From positions 1 to 64,000 of the forward strand of contig JADNRY010000318.1 in NCBI GenBank assembly GCA_015501585.1: 64,000 nt of DNA. The letters run 5' to 3'. The stretch's first letter is position 1; each line of letters begins with the position of its first letter. The position numbers and the translations under genes are program-made. Origin of the DNA: Rhodocollybia butyracea. Taxonomy: Eukaryota > Basidiomycota > Agaricomycetes > Agaricales > Omphalotaceae. The notes under the pieces are model-generated. The model was not told the origin of the DNA. It worked only from the letters and a program-made list of their open reading frames with translations, and searched no databases. This document shows positions 1-10,467 of this stretch, one piece after another.

Positions 1-1
1 A

Positions 2-450
2 CCGTCCTCGCGTCATTCGGACCTGCAAAGAGTTGAGATTCTCATTGTCCAAGAAGATAAACAATTCCGTGGTAAGATGGAACCATATCCTCAACTCGTT
101 GCCTTCCAGGCTATGAATGCTCAAAGAAGATCAAGAGGATTTGAAATATTAGCTAGTAAAGTATGTCTTGAATTTGTGCCTTCGCACATTCATCTGAATC
201 ATCTCGTACTCAGGTCATTCCTGGGATAATCATGGACGGGACGTCCCCCGCTTTCTTCAAAATCCCCGTCACGCAGGAATTGCAATATGGTGTCATGACT
301 GGGACATTCCCAGACACTCCTACCATTGTCACTGGGCATGTCCCCATGATTCCACGTCCCAACCGCAGCTCCAATGAGGGCATGAAACCTCTTGATAATC
401 GACGGGCCATTCTTCAATGTTATGAAGCTTTCAAACAATATATTGTTTGA
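2..450 (+). CDS. 3' end of an unknown gene (two exons, partial)
   Basis: The window opens inside a gene read on the plus strand. Exon 2..160 is followed by a 53-bp intron at 161..213 (GTATGT donor, CAG acceptor), and the last exon 214..450 ends in TGA. The joined frame gives about 132 residues, ending EAFKQYIV. It contains a hydrophobic stretch around VIPGIIMDG and a Pro/Thr-rich middle. The same frame runs cleanly across the splice junction, which supports a real gene. I do not recognise a domain. The 5' part lies outside the window, and nothing downstream suggests a role. Confidence 0.6.
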
Positions 451-742
451 TTAATTACTAGCATTGGTGATCTTATCTCATCCATGCCTATCCCTCCTCG
501 CTTGCTTCCGTATTTCCCTTTTTCATCCCTTATTTCTATCATTTTTTGTACCTAAATTTATCCTCCTGGGATTGAGTACCAGCGTCTTCAAGGTCGGCAA
601 CCTCTACTGAGGTTCTTGAACGCAGAGGTAGCGATTCTGAGATTCATCGTCTATCAGGATCGTCTACAACAGAGGTTCCTCTGGTTTTAGGGATAGTATC
701 ATGACCAGAAGAGCGCTAATTGTGGGAGCCCGGAGCGCCTCA
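451..742. other. intergenic stretch
   Basis: Between the first gene and the left end of the CACTA-like element. A pyrimidine-rich stretch follows the stop codon. I see no open frame of note. Bases 740-742 (TCA) are the left copy of the element's target-site duplication. Confidence 0.6.
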
Positions 743-2025
743 CACCGGGGGCAAGGACCGGCGCAGTTGATTTCCCACTGCCATCAATGCAGGTGCCAAC
801 GCAGTTGACTTTTTGATGATGTCATTCCATTGAAACGGCGTCCCGGCATTGCTGCTTCCAGTTTCTTTGCCTTATTGATATGATCTTTCCCACCGTTATA
901 AGTGATCGTCCACTAGTACTTTTAAGTTCCCACTTATTTTTTACTCCAAACGATAGCAACATGTTTGCATCTAGTGTAGAACCAAGTAATTTGGCACGCA
1001 ATGTTAATCAACCAGGTTGTTGAGCCTGCTGCTGCAACACAGAATTTAGAATGTCTGAGTCAACAGAAAGCAAACAAGTTTTTTGCAAGGTTTTTGAGCT
1101 GGTAGTGGACAGAAGGCCCGGCCTTCCATGCCAAAGTCTCAGACGCCCTTGTGCTTCCTTTATTGCACACTACTTAATTATTTGACAGCTTGCTGCCATT
1201 GACTTGGATCGTTACACTTACACCACTGATTGTTAGCTTATTTGGCTCAATCTTATACAGTGTCAGTCAACATGCTGGACTGCAGACAGTATGCTGAAAG
1301 ATGTGCAGCTCATCCTTATAAGCGTGTGGCAGTGGCCCAACACAAAGGCTTGAGGGCACTTGAATGGTAAACACTTTGTAAACACTAGCCCATACTATTG
1401 GACTTGCTGTGAGACTGATACTAGATTTTGCATATTTGAGACCCTAGAGATTACTACACCATTACTATCTGGCACTTTTTTATTAGCCATCAAGCCCAAA
1501 TCAAGCCCTTGGTTCCATGTCCTCTTGAATGATTAAATGGCAGAAATAACCATCTACTGACATTTATCCCGAGAAAAATTCTCAAAAGAATTAATGTATG
1601 GCTACATATAGTATTGATAAATGTTTTGTTCACCAAAAGATAGAGGATACACTTTTCTTATTCATGTGGTATGAAGAGGAACATTGAAGATCAGGTATTT
1701 GGTGGTGGGAAAGAATTAGGCGCCATATGCTCAATGGCTGCATTTAACCGTCTATCTGCCCGATTCTGGTGTATCTCTGATGCTGCTGGGTTTAGCACTA
1801 GATGTAAACACATATTGCCATGTCCTGAAGCACAACTTCGCATTACTACAATGGAGTGGGAAAAATCCATCAGGTATCAATTCGGCATCAATTAGAGTTC
1901 ATTCACTGGCCGGCACTCCAATTCAATGGAGTGACATCATCAAAAAATCAACTGCGTTGCCCCCTGCGTTGACCACTGCGTTAATGGCAGTGGGAAATCA
2001 ACTGCGCCGGTCCTTGCCCCCGGTG
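743..2025. mobile_element. CACTA-like non-autonomous DNA transposon
   Basis: The left end (743 to about 835) starts CACCGGGGGCAAGGACC. The right end (about 1930 to 2025) is its imperfect inverted copy, so the terminal inverted repeats are about 95 bp. The element is flanked by TCA at 740-742 and TCA at 2026-2028, a 3-bp target-site duplication. CAC-starting ends with 3-bp duplications are the hallmark of the CACTA (EnSpm) superfamily. Inside each end the motif GCAGTTGA recurs, like the subterminal repeats of that group. The 1.1-kb core has only short frames (for example 1671..1895) and no recognisable transposase, so it is probably an internally deleted copy mobilised in trans. Confidence 0.75.
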
Positions 2026-2028
2026 TCA

Positions 2029-3477
2029 TTATAAATCATTCTTTGGTTTGCGCGTCCAACTGCATCCAAGTTCTGTAATCAAACTGTTCTTCATCACTAG
2101 TTGCCAACTCAAATGAAGGCCAGAATAAAGAATTGACCAGCAAAAGCAAATCCGACAATTGGAACAAAGGCCGTTTCTCCTATCACGAGTCCATTCCTGC
2201 ATTGAAGCTGAAGCTGAGAACGGGAAGGCCGCTGAACGAGTGAGGAGATGTAACATTTTGAAGGGATCTCAGCCTCTGGATTGGTATCCTACCTCTACCT
2301 GAGGCCTAGTGAGGATTTGAACGCAGATCTTGATCCAACCTTTGCTCACGAGACTTACAAGACGGACAATGTATCGCGCTTTTTTCTCGTTGGCTTTTTC
2401 ACTCCAATCGACTTTGCCGCTACGGGTCTCAGCATTGGAAGGACATGTTCATGCTGCGCCAACTTGGCATTTGCTTCCAACTCTAACGCTCTCAAAGATT
2501 CTATCCCAGTCTCCTTGCTCTTTCCTCCAGGCCTTGTTCGCTCCGCCTTCCACATCCCAATCTTTACTAATTCCACCTCCGTCATCCTCTATCCTTCCTT
2601 CCTGCTTCATAACCTTCCTCTGTCCCTTTGGAACAACCTCAAACAACCCCATTACCAGAATCTCCCTCGCAACGAAGAAAGCGGCATTGTCCGAAAATCT
2701 GGGCTCTCGAAAGTCATTCTTGGGATCAGAGTACCAACTTTCTCATTTGTTCGTTTCATCTAGCTGACAAGAATTCAGCAGGCATCCTCTCCTCTCAATG
2801 CACTATTATTCACATACCTACATCACTTATTACTTTCATCCGACGCGGTTCACGCACAAGTCACTGCAAAGGTCAACCTCGTAGCGCGTTCATTAGCTAG
2901 AGTGTTTATTCTGAACACACTTTTTCCTTGAGAAACATCTTTGTAGAGCAGCATCCCTCCACCATGTGACAGAATCAGCATCAGCTCACAGAATACCAAG
3001 ACGAAACTCACGAAAACACATTCAGTCCTTGCAAAAGGACTTTTTCACCGGTGACCAAACTTTTAAACGGTCGGAGACTTAAACAGAACGGTACCTCATC
3101 ATTTCTTTTGGTAGGTTCCCGAGATGGCCGTACTATTGGTAGTTGTGAATTGGCTTGAAATAACCTCGACGAAAACTCAAGTTATCAGCGATCAGAGCCA
3201 AAGCTCAGCCATAGCCAGACCATCCGTCCGGAGCGTTAAAGGGCCTACAATACTTCATTGTCCGCATTGTAGATTGGTAGCCGACACTACTTTCAACTTC
3301 GGTATTTGAGCCAATCAAGCCTCGTCCTTCACTTTCTCGGGCTCCGACATCAGCGAAATGTGAGTGGAAGCTGCCGTTGTCTCCCGAAGGCAAACCCCAA
3401 AAATCTCTTGGCAATATGAGTCCAGGTATGGTTAGAGCTGTACAGTCCCTTTGGCTCCTGCTCGCACATGTTTTTCC
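2029..3477. other. gene-poor stretch with unassigned ORFs
   Basis: Two overlapping plus-strand frames at 2281..2763 and 2330..2767 read 145-160 residues, but they are compositionally plain and match nothing I know, so I do not call them genes. A motif at about 2049-2090 (ATCCAAGTTCTGTAATCAAA) recurs in altered form at about 7872-7900, pointing to a dispersed repeat. From 3360 onward the sequence leads into the tandem duplication. No RNA gene was seen. Confidence 0.5.
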
Positions 3478-3642
3478 GATGCCTCTCGAACTTCGAACTT
3501 CTAGTATACCTATGTATAGAGCGATCATGAATCATTAATCATGGATCGTAGTACAAGATAAACAAGTCGTCTCGGAGTTGCCTAATTATGCATAACCTTA
3601 GGTTGCGATACTTAAGGGACAAGTGGAGCCTCTGGCAACCCC

Positions 3643-5105
3643 ATGTTTCTTATCAACGCTATTTTCATTGGTACATTCCTAGAGGTTCTGGTTTACGGTG
3701 TGTTTGTCATCGTGCACCAAGCGACTCTCATATTTTTCCCTTGTTTGTCTAGGTATTTACGTGGCAACTTTCATCAAGCATGTCCGGATTCTAGCACTGC
3801 GCCGGAAAAAGCTGCCCCCAAAAACGTTCATCTATCTTTCAACAGCAAGTTTACTGCTCTTTGTGATTGTGACTGTAGTATGCAATTAGTAGGGCATTTC
3901 GAAAAATGACAACTGATGTAGTTTTTGTGCAGACTATGGTGGCGGATCTCATTTTCGCCACACATATCATACAGCCCACTGGGCCCAATGATTACTCTGG
4001 GTATGGAAAAAGGCGCAACATCAAGATTATATGTGGTACATTCGCTATAGTGGTTTCAGATACAGTTTTGGTGCGCTGAGTACTACTTCCTTGACTGTGT
4101 CGTATACATACTCAATCCCATGCAGCTTTATCGTTCATATATCCTCTACAACTCTCGTCTTCGCTTTATCGCCCTCCCTTTATTGGTGTTTGTGGTCCAA
4201 TGCGGTGTGCCTGTTTGCCACCATGTTTTACGCTCTAGTATTCAAGTTTGATCAAAGGTATCGGAATATGGAGCTTAATTTCCCTCTTTCAAGAAAAAAC
4301 TGTTGATCCCTGGAGTGATCGTCCACAAAAATCGACTCTTGCTCAAAACATCTTTGGCTTCCTTTCAGGCGGCCTGAATGTAATGTGTACCAGTAATTAC
4401 ATATTCCTAGACCTTTGAGGAACACGATGACTTACTAGAAAGGTCAAAAGGTCTTATTGTTACATGTATGTGGCGCTCTCACCGTCGACTGTTGGCCGCA
4501 GGAGTGCCCAAGCTGCAATCATCAAGTGCATATGTTCGGGCTGGTGCTATCATGATTAATTCCGGTGTGTCCTAGAACATTTTGACCATGGTCTCTTGGT
4601 TTAAGTTGGCATTCATAGCTGCACTCAATATTGTTTGGTGGCTCAGCATCTTTGTGACTTGGATTATCTCATCAGTTGCATACCAGGTGGTTGTTGCTTC
4701 AGTAAGTCTCAACGTTGGACCAAGCTATTACCTTAGTGAATGGCTACCATTCTAGTATGTTTGTGTCACTGTACGTTAAGTTATATTCCAGGTTCATCGA
4801 AGCTAATCTGCGATACCTTGGCTTTTAGGGCTTGATAGTAAGTAAGAAGTCCCTTGAGTTAACAATTTCAAAACATGATTCTCACTTTAAGCCAGTTTTC
4901 CGCAATTATTGTCAGCGCTTCGAGGCCACCTTCCAAGTTGGAGTCATTTGCCACCGTTTCTTTGCTACCCCAAGGCTTTCCCCAAGATTCCATGATATCG
5001 ACTGACTCATCAGCAAACGATATACTGGAGGCTAGTATCCAGCCGACGAAATCATCTTCCCTGGAGAGATCAAATAATGGAGCGTCACCCGAAGAGACAG
5101 TGTAG
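3643..5105 (+). pseudogene. multi-pass membrane protein gene, copy 1 (decayed)
   Basis: The start ATG opens MFLINAIFIGTFLEVLVY. After an intron (GTGTGT...GTCTAG) the frame continues IYVATFIKHVRIL, then a hydrophobic segment LSTASLLLFVIVT, a second intron, and MVADLIFATHIIQPTGPNDY. A third intron precedes LYRSYILYNSRLRF and LPLLVFVVQC. The far end encodes an Ala/Ser-rich tail ending SPEETV. The layout of spaced hydrophobic helices resembles the uncharacterised 7-TM-type proteins abundant in Agaricomycetes. After the fourth helix the frame collapses: 5 bp present in copy 2 are missing, and in-frame stops follow (for example TGA and TAA around 4378-4384). I judge it a pseudogene and cannot assign a function. 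Confidence 0.65.
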
Positions 5106-5241
5106 CAGGTAGGCTCCGAGCTCATTCTGCTCTGCAAAGTTGTCAAGCACTTATAAATATGATAGATGGAGTTAGAGACACGAAGAGTCCCGAAGCTTGG
5201 TTGTTCGAGATCATTCCCAGTACTGGTTCATTATTGTGGCC

Positions 5242-5774
5242 TGCTTTAGTCTTGATTCCACGAGCAGCTATTTGACAGATATTTTTCTGTCTTCTCTGAA
5301 TCCTGTATATTTGCATCTGTAAGTATTACTGTAGTGCTATGTAAAGGCTCCACTGGTCCACCACTTGAGACCTTCTATGAGGACTTGGAGTATGGTGGCG
5401 CCCTTGCTACCACACCAGGTAACATGTTGGGGTATAATCTCGTACTGGACAGTGGGCCTGGTGATACCCAAGTTGACGGTTGACCTCATGAAGCAAGTTG
5501 CTGATGAGTCTCTTGCTCGATTCGAGACCAAGTATAGTGATTGGGAGGATTGGCAAAGTACCCATGAGTCATTTGATTGGTAGTTCAATTGTAACTGTAA
5601 TTATATGTAGTAGGTTAAACAATATTTGGTGCTTGTATGTACCTGTCACAGTGTTACAAGATAACGAGTAAAAGTGGAGCCAGGAGTGGGCGGGATGGGA
5701 TCAGGATCCCGAAACCTTCAAAGTAAACTTACGTTCACTTTTACTACTACTACTTGGGTCATCACCCGAGTCGG
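5242..5774. other. spacer between tandem copies
   Basis: Present only between the two copies of the membrane-protein gene. A plus-strand frame at 5365..5583 ends DWEDWQSTHESFDW and looks protein-like in composition, but its start lies in low-quality sequence and I do not recognise it. It may be the remnant of the gene that stood here before the duplication. Confidence 0.35.
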
Positions 5775-5921
5775 GAGATGCCTCTTGAACTTCTGATATA
5801 CCTATGTATAGAGCGCATTAATCATGGATCACAGTACAAGATAAACAAGTCGCCTCGGAGTTGCATAGCCTCCGAGTCAGGCCGCAATACTTAAGGGACA
5901 AGTGGAGCCTCTGGCAACCCC

Positions 5922-7403
5922 ATGTTTCTTATCAACGCTATTTTTGTCGGTACATTCCTGGAGGTTCTGGTTTACGGTGTGTCTCCCATCAATGTATGCG
6001 CACCTAGCAACTCTCATATTTTTCCCTTGATTGTCTAGGCGTTTATGTAGCAACTTTCATCAGACATGGCCGGATTCTAGTACTACGCCGGAAAAAGCTT
6101 CCCCCAAAAATATTCATCTATCTTTCAACAGCAAGTTTATTGCTCTTTGTGATTGTGACTGTAGTATGTAATTAGGATGGCATTTTGAAAAATGACAACT
6201 GATGCAGTCTCTGTGTAGACCATGGTGGCGGATCTCATTTTCGCCACACATATCATACAGCCCACTGGGCCCAATGATTACTCTGGGTATGGAAAAAAGC
6301 GCAAGATCAAAATTGTGTGCAGTGAATTTGCTATAGTAATTTCAGATACAGTTTTAGTGCGCTGAGTACTAGTTCCTTGACTGTGTTACATATATGCTCA
6401 ATCCCACGTAGCTCTATCGTTTGTATATCCTCTATAACTCTCGTCTTCGCATTGTTGCCCTCCCTTTATTGGTGTTTGTGGTCCAATGCGGTACGGTGTG
6501 CCTGTTTGCTATCATGATTTACTCTAGTATTAAAGTTAATTGGAAGGTTTTGGAATATGGAACTTCATTTCCATCTCTCAGGAAAATAATGTCAACCCCT
6601 GGAGTGATCATCCACAAAAATTGACTCTTGCCAGTCTATCCATCTTTGGCTTCGTTTCAGGTGGCCTGAATGTGATGTGTACCAGTAATTATATATTCCT
6701 ACTCCTTTGAGAAACATGATGACTTACTGGAAAGGTCAAAAGGTCTTATTGTTACTTGTATGTGGCGCTCCCACCGTCAACTGTTGGCCGCAGGAGTACC
6801 CAAGCTGCAGTCACCGAGTGCGTATGTTCGGGTCGGTGCAATCATGATTAATTCTGGTGTGTACCAGAACATTTTTCCCCTGGTCTCTTGGTTTAAATTG
6901 GCATTCATAGCTGCAATCAATATTGTTTGGTGGCTCAGTGTCTTTGTGACTTGGAACATCTCATCAGTTGCATACCAGGTGGTTGTCGCTTCAGTAAATC
7001 TCAATGTGCGACCAAGCTATTACCTTAGTGACTGACTACCATCCTAGTATGTTTGTGTCACTGTACGTTAAGTTATATGCCAGGTTCATTGAAGCTAATC
7101 TGCGATACGGTATACCTTGGCTTTTAGGGCTTGATAGTAAGAAGTTCCTTGAGTTAACAATTTCAAAATATGATTCTCACTTCAAGCCAGTTTTCCGCAA
7201 TTATTGTCAGCGCTTCGAGGCCACCTTCCAACTTGGAATCATTTGCCACCGTTTCTTTGCTACCCCAAGGCTTTCCCCAAGAGTCCATGCTATTGATTGA
7301 CTCATCAGCGAACGATATACTGGAGGCTAGTGTCCAGCCGACGGCCCAATCATCTTCCCTGGAGAGACCAAATAACGGAGGGTCACCCGAAGAGACAGTG
7401 TAG
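5922..7403 (+). pseudogene. multi-pass membrane protein gene, copy 2 (decayed)
   Basis: This is a near-identical paralogue of the gene 2.3 kb upstream, with the same exon order and splice sites (MFLINAIFVGTFLEVLVY, then VYVATFIRHGRIL, then MVADLIFATHIIQPTG). Here the fourth helix and its cytoplasmic tail read on to EYGTSFPSLRK and VIIHKN, where a TGA at 6622-6624 stops the frame; copy 1 has CGA at that codon. Further downstream WFKLAFIAAINIVWWLSVF and the Ser-rich C-terminus are still readable in separate frames. The shared gene structure means both copies descend from a once functional gene. The separate lesions show they decayed independently after duplication. Confidence 0.65.
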
Positions 7404-7625
7404 CAGCTTGTAGCAGGTAGGCTCCGAGCTCATTCTGCTCTGCAAAGTTGCGAAGTACTTATAGATATGATAGATGGAGTTAGAGACATGAAGAGTCCCG
7501 AAGCTCGAGATCATTCCCAGTACTGGTTCATTATCGTGGCCTGTTGAAATATACATACCCATCGAAAAGTGTTAAGGAAGGTCTGAGGCCAAAAAGCAAC
7601 AATTAAACAATGATGGTCCTGAACA

Positions 7626-7698
7626 TGACCAACGTGGGGATCCAACGTATGATGGGGCAATATTAGCAAGACGCCCTGACCAGTTGAGCTAGTCGGCC
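7626..7698 (-). repeat. tRNA-Ile-like sequence (tRNA pseudogene or SINE head)
   Basis: Read on the minus strand, the 73 nt can form a 7-bp acceptor stem (GGCCGAC with GTTGGTC, wobbles allowed), a D-arm GCTC/GGGC with an A-box-like TAGCTCAACTGG, and a seven-base anticodon loop CTAATAT (AAU, Ile). The B-box-like GTTGGATCC is imperfect, and the anticodon and T stems barely pair, so this is not a functional tRNA. It may be a dead tRNA-Ile gene or the head of a tRNA-derived SINE. Confidence 0.45.
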
Positions 7699-7829
7699 AT
7701 GGCAAACAGACAGTGGTATCAACTTCGGTAGCGCCGACAAGAGGCAAAGCCCGCTACGGGCCTTTGTATCGGTATCGGTATCACAGGAGTGGTCACTGTG
7801 GGCGATGCTGGTGGAAGATAGTCACCTCA

Positions 7830-7925
7830 TCTACAAATCAAATACACTGTGAGGTGGGATTCAAAGACGCGTCCATTGCGCGCCCAAGTTCTGTAGTCGA
7901 ACTGTGATCACAACTAACTTTGATG
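7830..7925 (-). repeat. second tRNA-like/SINE-like segment
   Basis: The minus strand reads CAGTTCGACTACAGAACT, which folds as a D-arm-like hairpin (AGTTC/GAACT), followed about 25 nt later by TTTGAATCCCACC, a B-box-like motif. A relative of the first part lies at about 2049-2095. Two dispersed copies plus promoter-like boxes suggest a tRNA-derived short interspersed repeat. The evidence is thin. Confidence 0.3.
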
Positions 7926-7929
7926 AAGT

Positions 7930-8351
7930 CTACCAGGATTGGGACATGCCCAGAAAAAGCTAAGGGAGGTTTACACAAATCTCAGTCATCCGATCTTGTT
8001 CATCCACATCAGAATTGGTCGAAATGAATTCTCGTATTGCTTTATTCAATCGTCATTGCAGCAACATCCGATTCAGTTGTCTAGATATGTATATCATACA
8101 ACCTTGTGGTCCGTGGATATCAATATGCTATCCCCTGCGTCGGTAGTCCATTAGGGAAGAACTCTTTGAAAAGTACGGGGTAGTGCCGTTGAGCAACATC
8201 TGGATGACTCCTAAATGGAATATTTGGGCTAGTACATATATCAAATCAGAGACCGTACCCAACTCACCTTACACGACCCAGAAGTTGCACCATTCCTGAG
8301 GGCTGACTCTCAAATTCGGAGTAGTTTATAGCTGAGAACATAAGTTCACGA
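7930..8351. other. intergenic stretch
   Basis: Downstream flank of the dioxygenase gene. Only a 71-codon frame (7939..8154) is open, with no recognisable content. No repeat or RNA gene seen. Confidence 0.5.
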
Positions 8352-9616
8352 TTAACCCGGAAAAAAATTCGACGTACAGTCAGTCTGAGAAAGGTTCCCT
8401 CGCTCATCACGAAGCTTCAAGATCTCGGGCGGGACTACGAAACAGATCGATAGGTAATTGAACAGTAAACTCCCCAAAACCAACTTACATTCCAACTCGT
8501 ACTTTGGATCTCTTACCCTGACATCCAACGCGATATTATGGAAAAGAGGCACGCTGTATCTGGGGCTGGGAGAACCGATAGGCGGAGAAAGCACACGGTG
8601 AGAGGTCGCTCGTGCAATTCCCTTAGTGACAAATTCCAGTGCTATGTGGAATAAGAGCAGCGTTTTATTAATAAAAGGCACAAATGCGCAATGGAAAACG
8701 GAATCAAACTCACCTCTTCCAAAGTTGATCTAGTATCCGTGATGTTAGTTTGGAGGAGGAATAAAGGCGTAGCTGAACAACTCACTACGAATGTTCCAGG
8801 CACAGGTGAAGCATCTATCCAGTCGCCGGATAGATTTTGGACTTGCAGTCCAGGATGTGACGAAGCTTGAAGAAGCTACGAAATGAAGAGCAGCTCGCAG
8901 ATATGAATTGGCTTTGAGACTCACGATCGTCAAAAATCCAGCATCGTAGTGCGGTCCAACACCTTGATCGGATTCACTGCGTTCATTTGGAACAGGATAC
9001 TGCACGATTTTCCCTCGATGTTGCATCCTATCCGGTGTGTCGTAGAAGCGCGATAAACCATCGGGAGGAAGTCCGAGTGCCTCCGCAATGAGAGCTATAA
9101 TTCGAGTTCCCAGTGAAGTAACTTGGGAGAGATAGGTTTGCATCGTGTGTTGGAAACCGGGAATCAGTGCCTCGTCAGGATACTATCATCATCGTTAGTA
9201 TCGCTCAAAACTTGAGATTGTACGCTCACCTGAGAGGGACCCCAAACATTCAAATAATCCGGATCTCCAGGCTTCCATCTCGACACATGCTCTGTGGCAA
9301 TGTCAAACTGCTCTCTGTAGTCTGTCTTACCCTTTGTTAGCTCTGCTCCCAGTCTTGAATACCCGAGAAAATGAGGAGAATTCGCCATCCGAACTTTGTC
9401 CTTCTCCTCCTGCGGGAGTGCAAACAGCTTCGGGATGTAGCCTTTCAAACTCTCGACAAGCTGTTCGTCGACTACAGAGCTCGTATTAGACAGATAGAGG
9501 AAGCCAACATGCATGAGAGCATGCCGGAGCTCCAGGATGAATTGAGGTTTGGTTTCACTATCGAGCACAAGGGAATAGTCAAGCTGAGGAATTTTTGAGA
9601 AGTTGGACTCTGTCAT
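8352..9616 (-). CDS. 2-oxoglutarate/Fe(II)-dependent dioxygenase (isopenicillin N synthase-like)
   Basis: Six exons (9230..9616, 8925..9182, 8786..8875, 8714..8729, 8489..8641, 8352..8434) join in frame to 328 residues, the usual size for the family. The N-terminal DIOX_N-like part starts MTESNFSKIPQLDYS. The jelly-roll core carries the iron ligands HYDAGF (HxD) and a distal His in ATSHRV, and the 2-oxoglutarate-binding Arg-x-Ser in SPRYSVPLF. The tail has the typical FPPEILKLRDERG. All introns are GT-AG and 47-72 bp; exon 4 is only 16 nt. Members oxidise small molecules in secondary metabolism or hormone-like pathways, and the substrate here cannot be inferred. The gene is intact, probably cytosolic, and not obviously clustered with biosynthetic partners. 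Confidence 0.9.
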
Positions 9617-10218
9617 AGCTAGTTATCCCGTAGGATCCGGTGTCAAAAACTGGGGACAAGAGAATAAGTGTTGATAAAGACTCCAAGGAGTAGAAGCGTC
9701 CACGTTCAGCTCATCTACCAATTGTGTGATATGACGCGATGTCGTGGAACTTTCACACTGAGTTTACCGAGTTGATAAACTGCTTGTAGACCGATGGTTG
9801 GCAAAGAGCGTAGAGATTTGGATTCTAATGTATATGGCCGCGTAAGTACCGCGTACTACAAGTTCAAGTTGAGATGTAAGTACTGTGGGCGCTTAATGTG
9901 AGTTTATTTTCTTCGGCTCTTCATCGAGCGATGTATCAGCCAAAGGCAAATATCTTGGAAAGAAGATCACTATAGTATAGCCTAATCGATGCGTTTCGGT
10001 GAAGAGATACACTGATAAACGAGGAGTGAATTGTGGGCAACTTTGAACCTATGTCAGTATGCCTCTAAGTGGACGCTCTAAAACTAAAATGACGACCAAT
10101 CTAATCGCATTGGTCCAAGCCGGACTCCTCTTTCAGGCTCCATCGTCCCAGGCGATTGAAAGAAATCTTCCTTTTGCTCATCAAAATATCGAAAAAGCCA
10201 CGACCACTACCGTCTGCA
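9617..10218. other. intergenic region
   Basis: Promoter side of the dioxygenase gene and 3' side of the Utp7 gene, both on the minus strand. No ORF, tRNA or repeat that I can support. Confidence 0.5.
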
Positions 10219-10429
10219 CTAATTCGATGTCCGTTTGAACCGATCCAACGCCGAACTCTTCTCCTGCGATTCATCTCCATATTTGACTCTTCGAATCTCC
10301 GCTTTGCGTTCAGCTTTTTGTTTTTCGAGTTTCGCGCGAATAGCGACCTGTTGGAAAGGTGTGTGAGCAAAATGAGCAAAATAAGCAATGGAATAGCGAT
10401 ATAGAGTACGCGAGTAAGGGAAATGGAAG

Positions 10430-10467
<38 letters not shown>

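Larger units (their letters stand above)
3478..7542. repeat. direct tandem duplication (about 1.77 kb units)
   Basis: The segment 3478-5241 is repeated in the same orientation at 5775-7542, with small indels and scattered substitutions. Both copies start near the phrase TATACCTATGTATAGAGCG and end near CCCAGTACTGGTTCATTAT. They are separated by a 533-bp unrelated spacer (5242-5774). Each copy carries a full-length but decayed gene for a multi-pass membrane protein with the promoter region in front. Confidence 0.85.

Noticed and set aside
2300..2340. B-box-like GTTCAAATCC on the minus strand suggesting a tRNA gene
   Set aside because: No acceptor stem, D-arm or anticodon arm could be paired around it.
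2281..2767. Two overlapping 145-160-codon frames
   Set aside because: No recognisable domain, no splice structure, competing frames on both strands; compatible with chance in GC-balanced sequence.
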